IMG/VR virus record: IMGVR_UViG_3300037882_001884
Coordinates: 1 to 23,141 of that record
DNA from: a virus
Length of the DNA stretch: 23,141 bases
Direction: 5' to 3' (one strand)
Positions 1 through 7,893 of the stretch are shown here, piece by piece; the stretch's first letter is position 1, and each line of letters starts with the position of its first letter. The translations under genes and the position numbers were made by a program. The notes beneath the pieces were generated by a model, which worked only from the letters and a program-made list of their open reading frames with translations, was not told the DNA's origin and did not search any database.

Positions 1-875
1 TCCAAACGCGGTTCAAATTTCTGTACATTTTTTTTTTGTTCATTAGGTCGCCCCCTTTGCGCAACTATATAATTATTATCAACACGGCTTCCTTCTTTAG
101 TCGTAATTGTAAAACTTTTATCGTCGGGACTTTTTAGATTAAACTTAAATCCATTGCCCGCGTCCTTACTTTTTTCCGTTGTTTTCAAGTACCCTTTAAG
201 TATTTTATCGGACAAAAAATATTTGTAGTCCACTTCCGGTTCCAGGACGGACTTAAGATTTATTTTTTTATCTTTTGGTTGCGGGATCATACATTCCAAA
301 TAGCCGAACAACCCTTGAGGTTTTATAAATATGTTTGTCCAATATAAGCGGACGCGATTTTGGGCGGATAACAGGGCCGAATTAATTTGTATCGGTTTAA
401 TACCTATTGCGTCGGATAATACTTTTTTCCATTCCTTTGTCATTTGAACATTTTCCAATAAAAATTTAATATTTTGGTTTCGGCGTTTTAATGCAACAAG
501 AATTCGCATATATTCCCAAAATAAATAAGATTGGCCTTCGAACTCGTATTGTTCATTTTTTAATTCCAAATAGCGTTCCAATGTCAATATTTTTTCCTCG
601 CATTTGGTGGACATTCCTTTACGTTTTCCGGCAAAAGAAAACGATTGACACGGCGAACCGCCACATAAAAAATCTATGATTGGCAATTCGTCCGGGTTTA
701 CATCAACGACGCTTCCAAGTTGAATTGTATTTGGGAAATTATGTTGCGTTACCTGTATCGGATATTTTTCAATTTCGGACGCGTGGTATAATGCAACGGG
801 AATTCCCGCTTGTTGCAATGCTAATTGTCCGCAACTCATACCGTCGAATAAACTTAACACGTTAATTGGTTTCAT
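1..875 (-). CDS. C5-cytosine DNA methyltransferase, 3'-truncated by the window edge
   Basis: Methylates C5 of cytosine in DNA. I translated about 291 residues from the ATG at 875 with no stop before base 1, so the gene runs off the left edge. Visible motifs are the AdoMet-binding motif I (LFDGMSCG, about residues 9-16), motif IV with the catalytic Cys in GGSPCQSFSF (Cys about 76), motif VI ENV (about 141-143) and motif VIII QNRVRLYW (about 172-179). The target-recognition region begins after about residue 185; motifs IX and X must lie outside. The start overlaps the end of the upstream Xre-like gene by 14 bases, so the two are translationally close. A run of ten A residues on the coding strand (28-37) is a possible slippage site. 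Probable role: protecting phage DNA from host restriction (inference). The family is certain; the recognition site is unknown. Confidence 0.95.
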   Translation of the reverse strand, partial: MKPINVLSLFDGMSCGQLALQQAGIPVALYHASEIEKYPIQVTQHNFPNTIQLGSVVDVNPDELPIIDFLCGGSPCQSFSFAGKRKGMSTKCEEKILTLERYLELKNEQYEFEGQSYLFWEYMRILVALKRRNQNIKFLLENVQMTKEWKKVLSDAIGIKPIQINSALLSAQNRVRLYWTNIFIKPQGLFGYLECMIPQPKDKKINLKSVLEPEVDYKYFLSDKILKGYLKTTEKSKDAGNGFKFNLKSPDDKSFTITTKEGSRVDNNYIVAQRGRPNEQKKNVQKFEPRL

Positions 876-1095
876 AGTTACAAAGCTCGTTTAAGTTTAT
901 TTTTAGTATGCTGCATACTTCCACCGCCACGTCAATGGTTGGCAATGTTTCGCCAAGTTCCATTCGCTTATAAGTTCGTTCCGAAACGCCAATCGTACCC
1001 GCAAAAACTTTTTGGCTTACTTTAAGCGATTTCCGTTCGGTACTTAATTTTTTTGATATGCTATTCAATAGATGTTGACGTATGATGTTATTCAT
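862..1095 (-). CDS. Small Xre-family helix-turn-helix regulator
   Basis: A 77-residue protein that is little more than one DNA-binding domain. The helix-turn-helix is visible at about residues 26-46 (VSQKVFAGTIGVSERTYKRM), followed by the family's typical GETLPTIDVAVEVCSIL continuation. It sits between the adenine-type methyltransferase (8-base overlap at its start) and the cytosine methyltransferase (14-base overlap at its end). In restriction-modification systems a small Xre protein in this position is often a controller of methyltransferase expression. By analogy it may time expression of the cytosine methyltransferase or repress the cassette, but no operator is evident. An ordinary phage repressor or Cro-like protein is the alternative. 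Confidence 0.8.
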   Translation of the reverse strand: MNNIIRQHLLNSISKKLSTERKSLKVSQKVFAGTIGVSERTYKRMELGETLPTIDVAVEVCSILKINLNELCNYETN

Positions 1096-1768
1096 TGCTG
1101 AAAAAATTTAATTTTTGTTGTTGTTTATATTGGTTGTAACGCTTGCAATGGTTTTTGTAATATTCTTCGTCCGCTTCTATTCCGTCGAATTCCAATTGTA
1201 GTTCGGGTAATTCATAAACGGCTATTCGTGACGAACCCGAACCCAAATGTGTATCGATTATTTTTTCGCCTTTTTTCGCATATCGTTGATAAATCCAAGT
1301 ATAAAGGCCGACGGGTTTTTGCGTTGGGTGGATTCTGATTTCCTTTTGTTTCATATTTTTTTGAATCATTCCGTGCCATTTCCAACGTACAATCCGAACG
1401 GCGGATTTGAACGACGTCCAAGCCAATTCACAATCCGCAAAATCATTATCGCCGTTTTCCTTATCCCAAATAATCCAACAACTGGAATCAAACGGGATTC
1501 GACTTATAAAATGATTTGCCCCGAATATTATTTGGTTTTTAGATACTCGAAATAATTCTTTGAAAAATTCGTCCGAAGGCGGTTTTTTGTCCCAATCTTT
1601 TTTGGTGTAATTGTTGGGACGAACGCCCGTAGCCTTACAACGGGAAGCGGACTTGCCGCCGTGTTCCCCTATTCCATAAGGCGGATCAATAACGGCCAAG
1701 TCGTAATGTTTATCCGGGACGGTTCTTAAAAACTCCAAATTATCCCCGTAAATTGCGCGCGTTATCAT
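1088..1768 (-). CDS. DNA N6-adenine/N4-cytosine methyltransferase (beta-class order)
   Basis: A 226-residue AdoMet-dependent methyltransferase acting on the amino group of adenine or cytosine. The catalytic motif IV is DPPYG (about residues 28-32). HPTQKP (about 147-152) and the AdoMet-binding motif I, IDTHLGSGSSRIA (about 171-183), follow it; this IV-before-I order is the beta-class arrangement. Motif I has HLGSG where FLGSG or FxGxG is common. The short interval between IV and I leaves little room for a large recognition domain. DPPY with this layout is more often adenine-specific, but N4-cytosine cannot be excluded. The start ATG overlaps the upstream stop as TAATG. No restriction nuclease is adjacent, so it looks like an orphan modification enzyme. 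Confidence 0.93.
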   Translation of the reverse strand: MITRAIYGDNLEFLRTVPDKHYDLAVIDPPYGIGEHGGKSASRCKATGVRPNNYTKKDWDKKPPSDEFFKELFRVSKNQIIFGANHFISRIPFDSSCWIIWDKENGDNDFADCELAWTSFKSAVRIVRWKWHGMIQKNMKQKEIRIHPTQKPVGLYTWIYQRYAKKGEKIIDTHLGSGSSRIAVYELPELQLEFDGIEADEEYYKNHCKRYNQYKQQQKLNFFSNE

Positions 1769-1992
1769 TATTGTTTTACAATTGATAGTGAATAAGGAAC
1801 GTCTTCATGCCAATAATGACATTTTGCTTCAAAGGCATTTGAACAAATATTTTCTTTGAAATATTGGGATAAATCGTTTGTTTGTAAAATTGTAACTGAA
1901 ATTTCCGTTTTATTTTTCCACGCTTTGTAATCCGATTCAGTTATGTAATTAAAAATAACGGTCACATTGCTTAATTTATTTTTTGTTGTCAT
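1768..1992 (-). CDS. Small hypothetical protein
   Basis: About 74 residues from the ATG at 1992 (MTTKNKLSNV...), which lies one base after the upstream stop. A TTG at 2001 would add three residues; I prefer the ATG. No family is recognised. The protein is aromatic-rich, with a Cys and His in EAKCHYWHED near the C-terminus and no signal peptide or membrane segment. Its stop overlaps the ATG of the methyltransferase as TAATG, so it belongs to the same transcript driven by the promoter at 2331-2362. Function unknown. Confidence 0.65.
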   Translation of the reverse strand: MTTKNKLSNVTVIFNYITESDYKAWKNKTEISVTILQTNDLSQYFKENICSNAFEAKCHYWHEDVPYSLSIVKQ

Positions 1993-1993
1993 A

Positions 1994-2311
1994 TTATGCA
2001 ATTTTTTTTGTCCATAAAATACCTGTACCGCAACAGTTGTAAACTTCTATTCCAAACATTGTTTCATTTTCAACAAAATTTAATCGGTCGCGACTATCAC
2101 CCACGCACCATACACCACCGTGTCCTATTGCGTCGGCTTTTGATACTATACAAAAATTAGATTCTACCCTTTCGACGCAGTCAGTCATACCGCTGAAGCT
2201 CGATTTTATTTGTAAAAATAATTCGTCAACATTGTTTATAAAACTTTTTAATGTTGACATTGTCAATTTTTTTGTTCTTAGCGTTTCGGCTGTAATTTTA
2301 TTTTTGCTCAT
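1994..2311 (-). CDS. Hypothetical protein, first gene of the second early transcript
   Basis: A 105-residue protein not recognised as a family member. It starts at the ATG at 2311, about 20 bases downstream of a good Bacteroidota-type promoter box. The N-terminal third is charged and helical (MSKNKITAETLRTKK). The C-terminal half contains several Cys and Gly (HGGVWCVGD, YNCCGTGILW) and may be a small alpha/beta fold. There is no membrane segment. As the first gene after a dedicated promoter it may be a host-takeover or regulatory protein, but nothing in the sequence shows this. Confidence 0.7.
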   Translation of the reverse strand: MSKNKITAETLRTKKLTMSTLKSFINNVDELFLQIKSSFSGMTDCVERVESNFCIVSKADAIGHGGVWCVGDSRDRLNFVENETMFGIEVYNCCGTGILWTKKIA

Positions 2312-2315
2312 TTTT

Positions 2316-2362
2316 AATTTATTTACATTGCAAATATACGATTTGTATTTAATGTGCCAAAT
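2316..2362 (-). promoter_or_regulatory. Bacteroidota-type promoter P2
   Basis: Read on the minus strand, TTTG (2362-2359) is followed after 19 bases by TATATTTG (2338-2331). This matches the known Bacteroidota -33 TTTG / -7 TAnnTTTG layout. The leader to the ATG at 2311 is about 20 bases. The 24 bases at 2339-2316 match 23 of 24 bases of the promoter at 12471-12448, including the downstream GTAAATAAATT. It sits in the 66-base gap after the stop at 2378 and would drive the small-protein and methyltransferase genes. Confidence 0.75.
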
Positions 2363-2377
2363 TTGGAACGACTTTTT

Positions 2378-2755
2378 TTACAAAATATTTATATTTTTTC
2401 TTTTTGCGTATTGTTCAAGTCCATTTGCGCCCGCCAATATTGCGCCCGCCCTATCTTTTAGCGATTGGATTTGTTTTTTAATTTCTTCGGGGTCGTCGCT
2501 TAAATAATAACCGGACGACGTCGCAATTAATGGAATCATTCCTTTAACCCGGATAAAATTACAAATTTTACGCAACCTTACTTCAGTAAGTACGACGCCT
2601 GTTTCAGTTGATATTTTATTCATACCCGCGCAAATGTCCCGGGCCTTAATTGGGTTGTTCTTTGTACGGCGTTCAAAACCTTTGAATAAATAAGGTAACA
2701 ATCGACATTCGTCGTCGGTTAATTCTACTGTTATTTCCTCAAATCCTAAAATCAT
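2378..2755 (-). CDS. Winged-helix-like phage protein of the replication region
   Basis: A 125-residue protein that starts with an ATGA overlap on the DUF1064 gene. The central part (about residues 35-85: KARDICAGMNKISTE, then LRKICNFIRVKG and a SGYYLSDDPEEI segment) looks like a winged helix, where the hairpin before YYLSDD would be the wing. A short helical, coiled-coil-prone segment follows (IKKQIQSLKDRAGAI). Proteins of this look occur near replication and nuclease genes in many phages; that is a general impression. Probably DNA-binding; target unknown. Confidence 0.7.
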   Translation of the reverse strand: MILGFEEITVELTDDECRLLPYLFKGFERRTKNNPIKARDICAGMNKISTETGVVLTEVRLRKICNFIRVKGMIPLIATSSGYYLSDDPEEIKKQIQSLKDRAGAILAGANGLEQYAKRKNINIL

Positions 2756-3138
2756 TTTTTATAATTTTTATATGTTTCAAATATTTTTATTCCGTGGGTT
2801 TCAAACATTAATTTTTTACGGATAATGTAATCCGACGTTCGCACCCCTTTGTGATCTTCAACAACAAATAATTTTGTTTTGCAATCAAAATAAACAAAGT
2901 CGGCTGTGTACTTAAGGCCACCGAGTAACGGGAACGAATATTGGGTCACGGGTTCGGTTATTTCCCCCGCCTTATGTAACAACTTTAATTGTCCGTAACG
3001 TTCCGCTTCGGCGGTTGAATGGAAATATTTATCGTCAACCGTTTTTGGCTTGGCGTTATACTTACTTTTTTTCTTTGTCCCGCCCGAAATATATTCTTTG
3101 AATTCGGCGGCAGTCATTTGTTCGGTTTTATTTGACAT
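2752..3138 (-). CDS. DUF1064-family protein, candidate PD-(D/E)xK nuclease
   Basis: A 128-residue protein. After a charged N-terminus it reads KYFHSTAEAERYGQL (about residues 38-52), then YTADFVYFD (about 78-86) and LFVVEDHKGVRTSDY. The E at the start of the core helix, the D of ADF and the E-D-x-K of VEDHKG fit the PD-(D/E)xK nuclease core as it appears in DUF1064. It lies just after DnaB, where phages often carry a junction or structure-specific nuclease, so a role in resolving replication or recombination intermediates is plausible but inferred. The start overlaps the preceding 81-residue gene by 11 bases. Confidence 0.85.
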   Translation of the reverse strand: MSNKTEQMTAAEFKEYISGGTKKKSKYNAKPKTVDDKYFHSTAEAERYGQLKLLHKAGEITEPVTQYSFPLLGGLKYTADFVYFDCKTKLFVVEDHKGVRTSDYIIRKKLMFETHGIKIFETYKNYKK

Positions 3139-3373
3139 CGACTTCGGTTCTTTTTTGTTTTTTGAAATAATTAATTATTGGCATATAGTCGCCGTGGGGT
3201 AAATCTATTTTGATATAATAACAGGTTGCGGATAAATCCCTTCGGATATGGCTTAATGTTACGTTTTGCCCGTCAAATTCGGCAAGTAATCGGATAAACC
3301 TATCCATATATCCAAAAGTTACCTTGGCGGTTAAATTGTGCCTTAAAATCAATTTTATAATTTTTGTTTCCAT
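3128..3373 (-). CDS. Small hypothetical protein after DnaB
   Basis: An 81-residue basic protein starting at the ATG at 3373, three bases after the DnaB stop. No family is recognised. It contains beta-rich segments (TAKVTFGYMDRF, ATCYYIKIDLPHG) and a basic C-terminus (YFKKQKRTEVDVK), which suggests a small nucleic-acid-binding or helicase-accessory fold, but no motif proves it. Its end overlaps the DUF1064 gene by 11 bases. Confidence 0.65.
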   Translation of the reverse strand: METKIIKLILRHNLTAKVTFGYMDRFIRLLAEFDGQNVTLSHIRRDLSATCYYIKIDLPHGDYMPIINYFKKQKRTEVDVK

Positions 3374-3376
3374 AGT

Positions 3377-4900
3377 CTAAAAAGGGAATTCGCTTGGTTC
3401 AACATTATTATTAAAATTCGCGCTTGGCGTGTCGATTATATAATCTTTTTTTGGCTCAAAAAATTGCGTCGGCTTATTGATAATTTCATAAGGTATATCG
3501 ATAATCGTTTCTTCTTCGTTTCCGAACCGCTGGTGCGCACCGTCGAAATCGTAAACAATGTCCGCAAGGCGTCCGTTCCTATGTTTCGCAATCTTAAAGT
3601 GGCGTTCAAATGCTTTACGCGGGTTTTCCTTAATCTTATCTATTGTATTACCATATAAAAAACCGACGAAATCCGCGTCTTGTTCAATTGCCCCGGATTC
3701 CCTTAAGTCAGACAACATTGGAACATTAGACGAACGCCCTTCAACCATTCGCGACATTTGGCTTAATGCAATAATTGGAATATTCATTTCCTTAGCTAAT
3801 ATTTTAAGGTCGCGGGATATTTTGGAAATTTCTTGTTCGCGATTTCCTCTGTAAGTTGAATCCCCCTGCATTAACTGAAGGTAGTCAATAACTATTAAAC
3901 CGACGCCGTGTTCCCGTTGCATCTTTTTAGCCTTTGCGCGTAATTGGCTAATCGTCAAATTTGGTTCGTCGTCAATATACAATCCAAGGTCGCGGAAATA
4001 TTCCGTTTCGCGGCTCATATATTCCAAGTCCTGTTGGTTTAATTCGCCGTTCTTGATTCGGCTTAACTCAATATTTGATTTGTTCGACATTAGCCTTTGC
4101 GCCAATTGAGTGGCCCCCATTTCCAACGAAAACATTCCGACCGCCGTTTTATTTACTTCGGATTTTGCAGCGTTAAAAATAATATTAAGAATAAACGCCG
4201 TTTTACCAACTGAAGGTCTGGCCGCAATTATTATTAAATCTGTTCTTTGCCAACCCCCTGTTATTTGGTCTAAGTATTTGAACCCAGTCGGAACGCCCGA
4301 CATTTTAATTTCCTTATGTGAAGTTTCCACCGTTTCCAAAAACATTTGTTGCATTGGCCCGGAAATATGTTTGTATGGTTTACGGACAATTTGTTGTAAA
4401 ATATTGGTGGCGTGTTTTGAAAATAATTCCATAACCTCGAACGGATCTCCGTCATTATCGTATGCCTTAGACATAATTTCGCCAGCCGCTTTAACGGATT
4501 CCCTAAGCGCGTATTTTTCCAATACAATACGACAATGTAATTCAACATTCGTTGAACTTACAACGTCACGGGTTAATGATGTAACATAATAGGGACCACC
4601 GACGATTTCCAATTCATTAGACTTTTTTAATTCCTCACCAACTGTCATAAAATCAACTGTTGAACCGCGATCGTACATTTTTTTTATTGCGCCGAATATT
4701 CTTTGGTGCGCGTCCGAATAAAACGCTTCCTTAAAATTTATTACATCAAAAACCAAATCGATACAATTTTGTTCAATAAGCATTGCACCCAAAATTGCGG
4801 TTTCTAATTCAACAGCTTGCGGCGCTATTTTTCCGTATTGGAAAATATTGTCCGAATCTTTTTTATTGCGCTTCGCTTTTGCGTATTCTTTGTCCATCAT
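3377..4900 (-). CDS. dnaB: Replicative DNA helicase, DnaB family
   Basis: A 507-residue ring helicase that unwinds DNA ahead of the phage replication fork. The N-terminal domain (about residues 25-170) reads APQAVELETAILGAML and is the primase-interacting domain of DnaB. The RecA-like domain has the Walker A ARPSVGKTA (about 227-235), Walker B GLIVIDYLQLM, and the later SQMSRMVEGR and LSDLRESGAIEQDAD segments. Its length is close to bacterial DnaB. The gene starts inside the preceding loader-like gene (38-base overlap). The C-terminus ends EPSEFPF, which resembles the SSB C-terminal peptide and is not a usual DnaB ending; this is described as a finding. Confidence 0.96.
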   Translation of the reverse strand: MMDKEYAKAKRNKKDSDNIFQYGKIAPQAVELETAILGAMLIEQNCIDLVFDVINFKEAFYSDAHQRIFGAIKKMYDRGSTVDFMTVGEELKKSNELEIVGGPYYVTSLTRDVVSSTNVELHCRIVLEKYALRESVKAAGEIMSKAYDNDGDPFEVMELFSKHATNILQQIVRKPYKHISGPMQQMFLETVETSHKEIKMSGVPTGFKYLDQITGGWQRTDLIIIAARPSVGKTAFILNIIFNAAKSEVNKTAVGMFSLEMGATQLAQRLMSNKSNIELSRIKNGELNQQDLEYMSRETEYFRDLGLYIDDEPNLTISQLRAKAKKMQREHGVGLIVIDYLQLMQGDSTYRGNREQEISKISRDLKILAKEMNIPIIALSQMSRMVEGRSSNVPMLSDLRESGAIEQDADFVGFLYGNTIDKIKENPRKAFERHFKIAKHRNGRLADIVYDFDGAHQRFGNEEETIIDIPYEIINKPTQFFEPKKDYIIDTPSANFNNNVEPSEFPF

Positions 4901-5588
4901 CTAAATTTTTTGTTTGATTAATTGTTAAATTATTTTTGAATTTATTATCGTTTTTATGCCACGTTGCAATTCGTTTTGGAATTTCAAAAAACCGTTCCGA
5001 TTCCCAACGCATTGTTTTACCCGACTTATTAAGTTCGGTCCAGTAGTCGTAAAATTTACGAATCATTTCCGCGCTGTATTTTTCAACGTATGGAATTAAT
5101 TCGTTGTAAAATTTATTTTTTCTTTTTTCCAAAATGTCGGTTGGCGGTTTATCCGCTATATTCACTTCTTCTTCTATTCTACTTCTCTTCTCTTCGAGTT
5201 CAGGCGGACAGTTGTCAGCGGTCCGCGGCGGATTGGTTACATTTTGCGTTCCAAATTTGGCACATTCGCCGTTTTGCGGTCCCGGAAATTTAGATTTTTG
5301 AACCCGTAATCGTTGTCCAAAGTTGTAAATTTCCAAATATTCCCGACCGTCAACAATATATTTAATTGCCAATTCCGCGTCGATTATTTCGTCAATTAAG
5401 GGCGTTAAATCATTCGCCAATATATTTTCCTTAAGCGGGTACAAAGCGGCCTTTAATAGCTTTGTATTTGCATGATAACGACCGTAATCGTCCGCCTTCA
5501 TTAGTAGGCGTGTGAATAGTACTTCCGCCGACGGACTTAATTTGTCTATTCGTTCGCTGTCCGTCCAATCTCTAATCATTCGTGCCAT
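4863..5588 (-). CDS. Replisome organiser / helicase-loader-like protein
   Basis: A 241-residue protein directly upstream of DnaB. The N-terminus (WTDSERIDKLSPSAEVLFTR to about residue 50) resembles the winged-helix domain of phage replisome organisers. The middle (about 100-150) is low-complexity and Glu/Arg-rich, suggesting a linker. The C-terminus (KFYDYWTELNKSGKTMRWE, about 180-200) resembles the DnaT/loader-type C-terminal domain found on phage replication proteins. Probable role: binding the phage origin and recruiting DnaB. No P-loop is present, so it is not a DnaC-type ATPase. It overlaps the SNF2 gene by 17 bases and DnaB by 38 bases. Confidence 0.75.
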   Translation of the reverse strand: MARMIRDWTDSERIDKLSPSAEVLFTRLLMKADDYGRYHANTKLLKAALYPLKENILANDLTPLIDEIIDAELAIKYIVDGREYLEIYNFGQRLRVQKSKFPGPQNGECAKFGTQNVTNPPRTADNCPPELEEKRSRIEEEVNIADKPPTDILEKRKNKFYNELIPYVEKYSAEMIRKFYDYWTELNKSGKTMRWESERFFEIPKRIATWHKNDNKFKNNLTINQTKNLDDGQRIRKSEAQ

Positions 5589-7269
5589 TTTCCAAATTTT
5601 GATTTAAGTTAACATTGAATAAGTCCAACAATTTATCAACCGTTTTCATTTCCATTTCGTCGGTGGCCCCGGTTATTTGTTGGCTTATATTTTTTTTCTC
5701 CAATATAATATCCAACATTTTTTCGTCGATTGTATCAACTCCCAAAAAGTATGTACACATTACATTGTTTATTTGCCCAATTCGGTGCGCTCTGTCTTCG
5801 CATTGGGCGCAATCTGCATAAGTCCACGGGAACTCTAAGAACGCAACCCGGGATGAAGCCGTTAAGGTAATACCAACCCCCGCCGCTTTTATGTTGCAAA
5901 CGATTAATTGACATTTAGGGTCGTTTTGAAATCGATCCACATTCCTTTGTCGTTGTTCGGTATCAATTGAACCCGTAATCATTACAGCGTGTGGGTATCG
6001 TTCAACTACCGAATTTACTATTTCCTTAAGGTTACAAAACAATATTAATTTTTCGCCAGCGTCCATAATTTCGTCTATAAATTCCGACGCTTCGGCCAAC
6101 TTCCCGCGGGCCGAAATAGCGCGTAAAACATTCATTTGAACCAACGCCTGTGCCTTTAATGTTTTAGCGATTTTTGCGTCGCTAAAATCCTGTTGATATA
6201 ACCAATTTGTAAAGCTCGTATAAGCGTGTTCATATTCCGCACGGGTTGTTATATTACAAACTAATTTTTGCCGTTGTTTTTCGGGCAAATCTTTTGCAAC
6301 CTCCTTTTTTTCCCGACGAAAAAACGCGTATTTATTCAACATTGCGTTTAATGCTTTTAAGTTCGACGCCCCGTTCCCGCCGTCGCAAAACCTATCTTTG
6401 AATTGACGTTCGGTTGTTGCAAACACGTTATTATGTCCCATTATAGATATTTGTGGCCATAAATCCAACGGCTTGTTTACAATTGGCGTTCCAGTTAAAA
6501 GTATAACCCATTTTTTACCGTATGCCATACGCAAACAAAGGCGCGTTTGTTGCGTTGATGTATCGCGACAACGGTGTGCTTCGTCAATTATTATTGACTT
6601 AAATATCCCTGCTGCTGGCTTAAGTATTATGTCCGCCGAAGTCGTATGTTTTCCAGTCCTTATGGTATGAACAAAAAAAGATTTCATACTTTCATAATTT
6701 GTAATATAAAAGTTGGCGTATTTCATTTTTGCAAAATTTGGGAACGTGTCCTTAACCTTATTGTTAAGTATTAAAGCCGTTTCGTTAGAAAATGTTTCAA
6801 TTTCTTTTTTCCAATTTAATTTCAACGACGCTGGACAAATAACCAGCGCGGGGAATACGTCTTCGCCCAATTGATCCGCCGTAACAATAGTCGTAATTGT
6901 TTGAATAGTTTTACCCAAACCTTGTTCGTCACCATTTATATAACGCTTTAAGATTAATCCACGCGCAACCCCTTGTTTTTGGTACGGACGCAATGTTATG
7001 TTTTTTATTGGCGGTTCGACCTCTAATTCGGGCATTGGTTCAATTTCGGGTATTGCCAAATCTTCAGCACCGCCTTCGAATATTTGCGCCCTATGGCTGT
7101 ACTTTAATGCGATAACTTTGTCCCGACAAAGTCCCGGAAGCCACCACATACGTTTATTTTTATTGTAGGCGGCCCCTGGGATTTGTTTAACCCCCGACAA
7201 GTTTCGGGATTGCCATTTGTCGGGGGGGATGTAGATTAAAAAATAATCTTTGTAATCAAATACTTTCAT
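5572..7269 (-). CDS. SNF2-family DNA helicase/translocase
   Basis: A 565-residue superfamily 2 ATPase. Visible motifs are the Q-like LRPYQKQGVARG (about residues 93-104), Walker A DEQGLGKTIQ (about 114-123), DEAH (about 229-232), motif III LLTGTP (about 257-262), a second RecA domain with ITGSIDTEQRQ, and motif VI EDRAHRIGQ near residue 500. The compact layout with the short N-terminal extension resembles SMARCAL1-like annealing helicases and their phage relatives. Probable role: remodelling forks or recombination intermediates together with RecT and the SbcC-like ATPase (inference). It starts at the ATG at 7269, after a 29-base spacer holding a leader-like repeat. Confidence 0.93.
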   Translation of the reverse strand: MKVFDYKDYFLIYIPPDKWQSRNLSGVKQIPGAAYNKNKRMWWLPGLCRDKVIALKYSHRAQIFEGGAEDLAIPEIEPMPELEVEPPIKNITLRPYQKQGVARGLILKRYINGDEQGLGKTIQTITTIVTADQLGEDVFPALVICPASLKLNWKKEIETFSNETALILNNKVKDTFPNFAKMKYANFYITNYESMKSFFVHTIRTGKHTTSADIILKPAAGIFKSIIIDEAHRCRDTSTQQTRLCLRMAYGKKWVILLTGTPIVNKPLDLWPQISIMGHNNVFATTERQFKDRFCDGGNGASNLKALNAMLNKYAFFRREKKEVAKDLPEKQRQKLVCNITTRAEYEHAYTSFTNWLYQQDFSDAKIAKTLKAQALVQMNVLRAISARGKLAEASEFIDEIMDAGEKLILFCNLKEIVNSVVERYPHAVMITGSIDTEQRQRNVDRFQNDPKCQLIVCNIKAAGVGITLTASSRVAFLEFPWTYADCAQCEDRAHRIGQINNVMCTYFLGVDTIDEKMLDIILEKKNISQQITGATDEMEMKTVDKLLDLFNVNLNQNLENGTND

Positions 7270-7279
7270 TGTTTATTAT

Positions 7280-7294
7280 TTATTGCTCAATTAA
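7280..7294 (-). repeat. 15-base leader-like repeat copy upstream of the SNF2 gene
   Basis: Minus-strand TTAATTGAGCAATAA. It matches 14 of 15 bases of TTATTTGAGCAATAA at 12146-12160, where TTG-AGC-AAT is a likely gene start. Here the same reading gives TTG-AGC-AAT-AAA-TAA, a four-codon frame that stops before the SNF2 ATG. Confidence 0.55.
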
Positions 7295-7298
7295 TAAT

Positions 7299-7889
7299 TT
7301 ATTCCTGTTCGCCGAACAAATCCCCTTGGGGGTCGTCCGCAATTTTGCCGTTATGGTATTCCGTAACTTCGTAAACTAAAGATTGTGCGGCGACGCTTAA
7401 TTCCTGTAAAAAAGAATACTTATCCGACCAACGAATTTTGGGCGTTTCGAGCTTTACAACTTCGCCCGTACTCAATGCCTTAGTTCCTTTTAATACGATT
7501 GTCCCGTCTTCCAAATTACCGGAAAATGAAACGGAACTTACAACGAATGCCAAAAGTTTTTCGGTTGCCGCCTTTGTTTTACATTGCGCTTCCTCAATAC
7601 TCATAATTTCGTTATCCCCGACTTCTTCGCATATACAAGCCAAATGTGGGTTAAACGCGTCAAACGAATTGATTAAATCCGGGTTCATAAGGGCGTCGCG
7701 GTTTACATTTATGGAATCCGAAAAACCTTTGATTGATCGTTGCGAATAACTATAAGCGCAAGCACCTTTTGCCCGGGTTGCGCTTGTAATTCTTAATTCC
7801 GTTGCGCTTAACGCGCTTAAAAATTTGTTACCGTCAATTACAACGGTTTCGGCTCCTACATTATCGGTCACCTGTTTTTTATTTGCCAT
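7299..7889 (-). CDS. Unknown protein with C-terminal clamp-binding-like motif
   Basis: A 196-residue protein not confidently assigned to a family. It looks alpha/beta, with a strand-rich centre (LLAFVVSSVSFSGN, GTIVLKGTKAL) and a helical C-terminal section (FLQELSVAAQSLVYEVTEY). The last residues are DDPQGDLFGEQE; QGDLF fits the consensus of peptides that bind the bacterial sliding clamp. It lies between the MBL-fold hydrolase (4-base gap) and the SNF2 helicase, so a role in recombination-dependent replication is likely. It starts at the ATG at 7889. Confidence 0.75.
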   Translation of the reverse strand: MANKKQVTDNVGAETVVIDGNKFLSALSATELRITSATRAKGACAYSYSQRSIKGFSDSINVNRDALMNPDLINSFDAFNPHLACICEEVGDNEIMSIEEAQCKTKAATEKLLAFVVSSVSFSGNLEDGTIVLKGTKALSTGEVVKLETPKIRWSDKYSFLQELSVAAQSLVYEVTEYHNGKIADDPQGDLFGEQE

Positions 7890-7893
7890 TTAA

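Noticed and set aside
4110-4589. Plus-strand open frame of 159 codons
   Set aside because: It lies wholly opposite the DnaB gene, whose motifs are unambiguous. No independent coding evidence was seen.
7280-7294. TTG-AG-CAA as an operator palindrome
   Set aside because: The inverted repeat is only three bases per arm and is explained by a reused MSN start sequence.
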